Below the pieces are notes generated by a model. The model made no database searches and was not told the DNA's origin. It saw only the letters and a program-made list of their open reading frames with translations. Positions 22,542 through 22,768 of a stretch of 22,768 bases of DNA are shown piece by piece; within the stretch, counting starts at the first letter, position 1, and each line of letters begins with the position of its first letter. Both the position numbers and the translations under genes were made by a program. The DNA comes from Rhizobium leguminosarum (GTDB taxonomy: Bacteria; Pseudomonadota; Alphaproteobacteria; Rhizobiales; Rhizobiaceae): assembly GCF_001652265.1 (NCBI RefSeq), contig NZ_LWBS01000447.1:1-22768 (forward strand). The letters are read 5' to 3'.

Positions 22542-22584
22542 ATCGCCAGCGAAGATGAAGTCTTCGCGCCAGTGATATTGCTCT
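22507..22584 (-). repeat. 78-bp tRNA-fMet-derived repeat, right copy
   Basis: Direct repeat of 4945-5022 with five mismatches in 78 bases and no gaps. It overlaps the decayed tRNA and includes the GCGAAGA/TCTTCGC hairpin. The copies lie on either side of the complex I cluster, 17.5 kb apart. Confidence 0.85.
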
Positions 22585-22596
22585 TTTCTGGAACGC

Positions 22597-22622
22597 AAAA
22601 AGCCCCTGCATGAGAGGGGCTT
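22597..22622 (-). terminator. Terminator of tRNA-fMet
   Basis: On the minus strand AAGCCCCTCTCATGCAGGGG closes a GC-rich hairpin followed by CTTTTTGCG. It lies 22 bases after the tRNA 3' end. Confidence 0.85.
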
Positions 22623-22643
22623 GGGAGTATCTAAGGTAAGATT

Positions 22644-22720
<77 letters not shown>

Positions 22721-22748
22721 TTATCCAGGCGACGCTTGCGTCGTCCGT

Positions 22749-22754
22749 ATTATA
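22749..22754 (-). promoter_or_regulatory. -10 box of tRNA-fMet
   Basis: A perfect TATAAT on the minus strand 28 bases before the tRNA 5' end. The -35 would fall beyond or at the edge of the window, so it cannot be judged. It would allow transcription of the tRNA independent of any upstream rRNA operon. Confidence 0.5.
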
Positions 22755-22768
22755 TTACAGCAGAAAGG

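Overview
The window is GC-rich alphaproteobacterial DNA, most likely from the Rhizobiales (Sinorhizobium/Rhizobium/Mesorhizobium type). The ribose/fructose-type sugar ABC genes, the tRNA-fMet with a TATAAT-like -10, and a second complex I gene set resembling the nuo2 set I remember from the Sinorhizobium meliloti symbiotic megaplasmid all point there. This placement is from recognition of the proteins, not from a search.

Layout. Positions 1-426 hold no gene: a GC-rich palindrome with a 22-bp tandem repeat that may be the end of an insertion sequence, and the hairpin ending the first gene. Positions 427-4481 are a divergent sugar-uptake locus: an NAD-dependent epimerase and a periplasmic binding protein on the minus strand, and a single-domain ABC ATPase plus permease on the plus strand, with a palindromic operator between them. 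Positions 4482-5533 have no convincing gene but hold a tRNA-fMet 3'-end relic with its terminator, two hairpins, and a 78-bp tRNA-fMet-derived repeat. Positions 5534-19928 are a tightly coupled complex I cluster: nuoJ, nuoK, an antiporter-like subunit, an 84-residue two-helix membrane protein, a second antiporter-like subunit with the NuoL-type lateral helix, nuoM, nuoN, a 150-bp gap filled by a large imperfect palindrome, then nuoA-B-C-D-E-F-G. On the opposite strand, converging on nuoG, lie nuoH, nuoI and a CBS-domain gene. Positions 22067-22768 hold the second copy of the 78-bp repeat, a decayed tRNA-fMet with a terminator, then an intact tRNA-fMet with its terminator and -10 box.

All fourteen complex I subunit types are present, including the NADH-oxidising module NuoE-F-G, so the product should be a full NADH:quinone oxidoreductase. 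It is not the standard one. It has four antiporter-like pump subunits instead of three. The subunit with the lateral helix has about 23 extra residues in that helix. NuoG carries Cys motifs for one more ferredoxin-type cluster and for the N7 cluster. Gene order is circularly permuted relative to the usual A-to-N order, with H-I inverted. The block sits between tRNA-fMet-derived repeats, next to an intact tRNA-fMet, which suggests arrival as a mobile or rearranged segment. No integrase is visible.

The most interesting points are the four-pump complex I with an unstudied two-helix partner and a co-transcribed CBS protein, and the tRNA-derived repeats around it.
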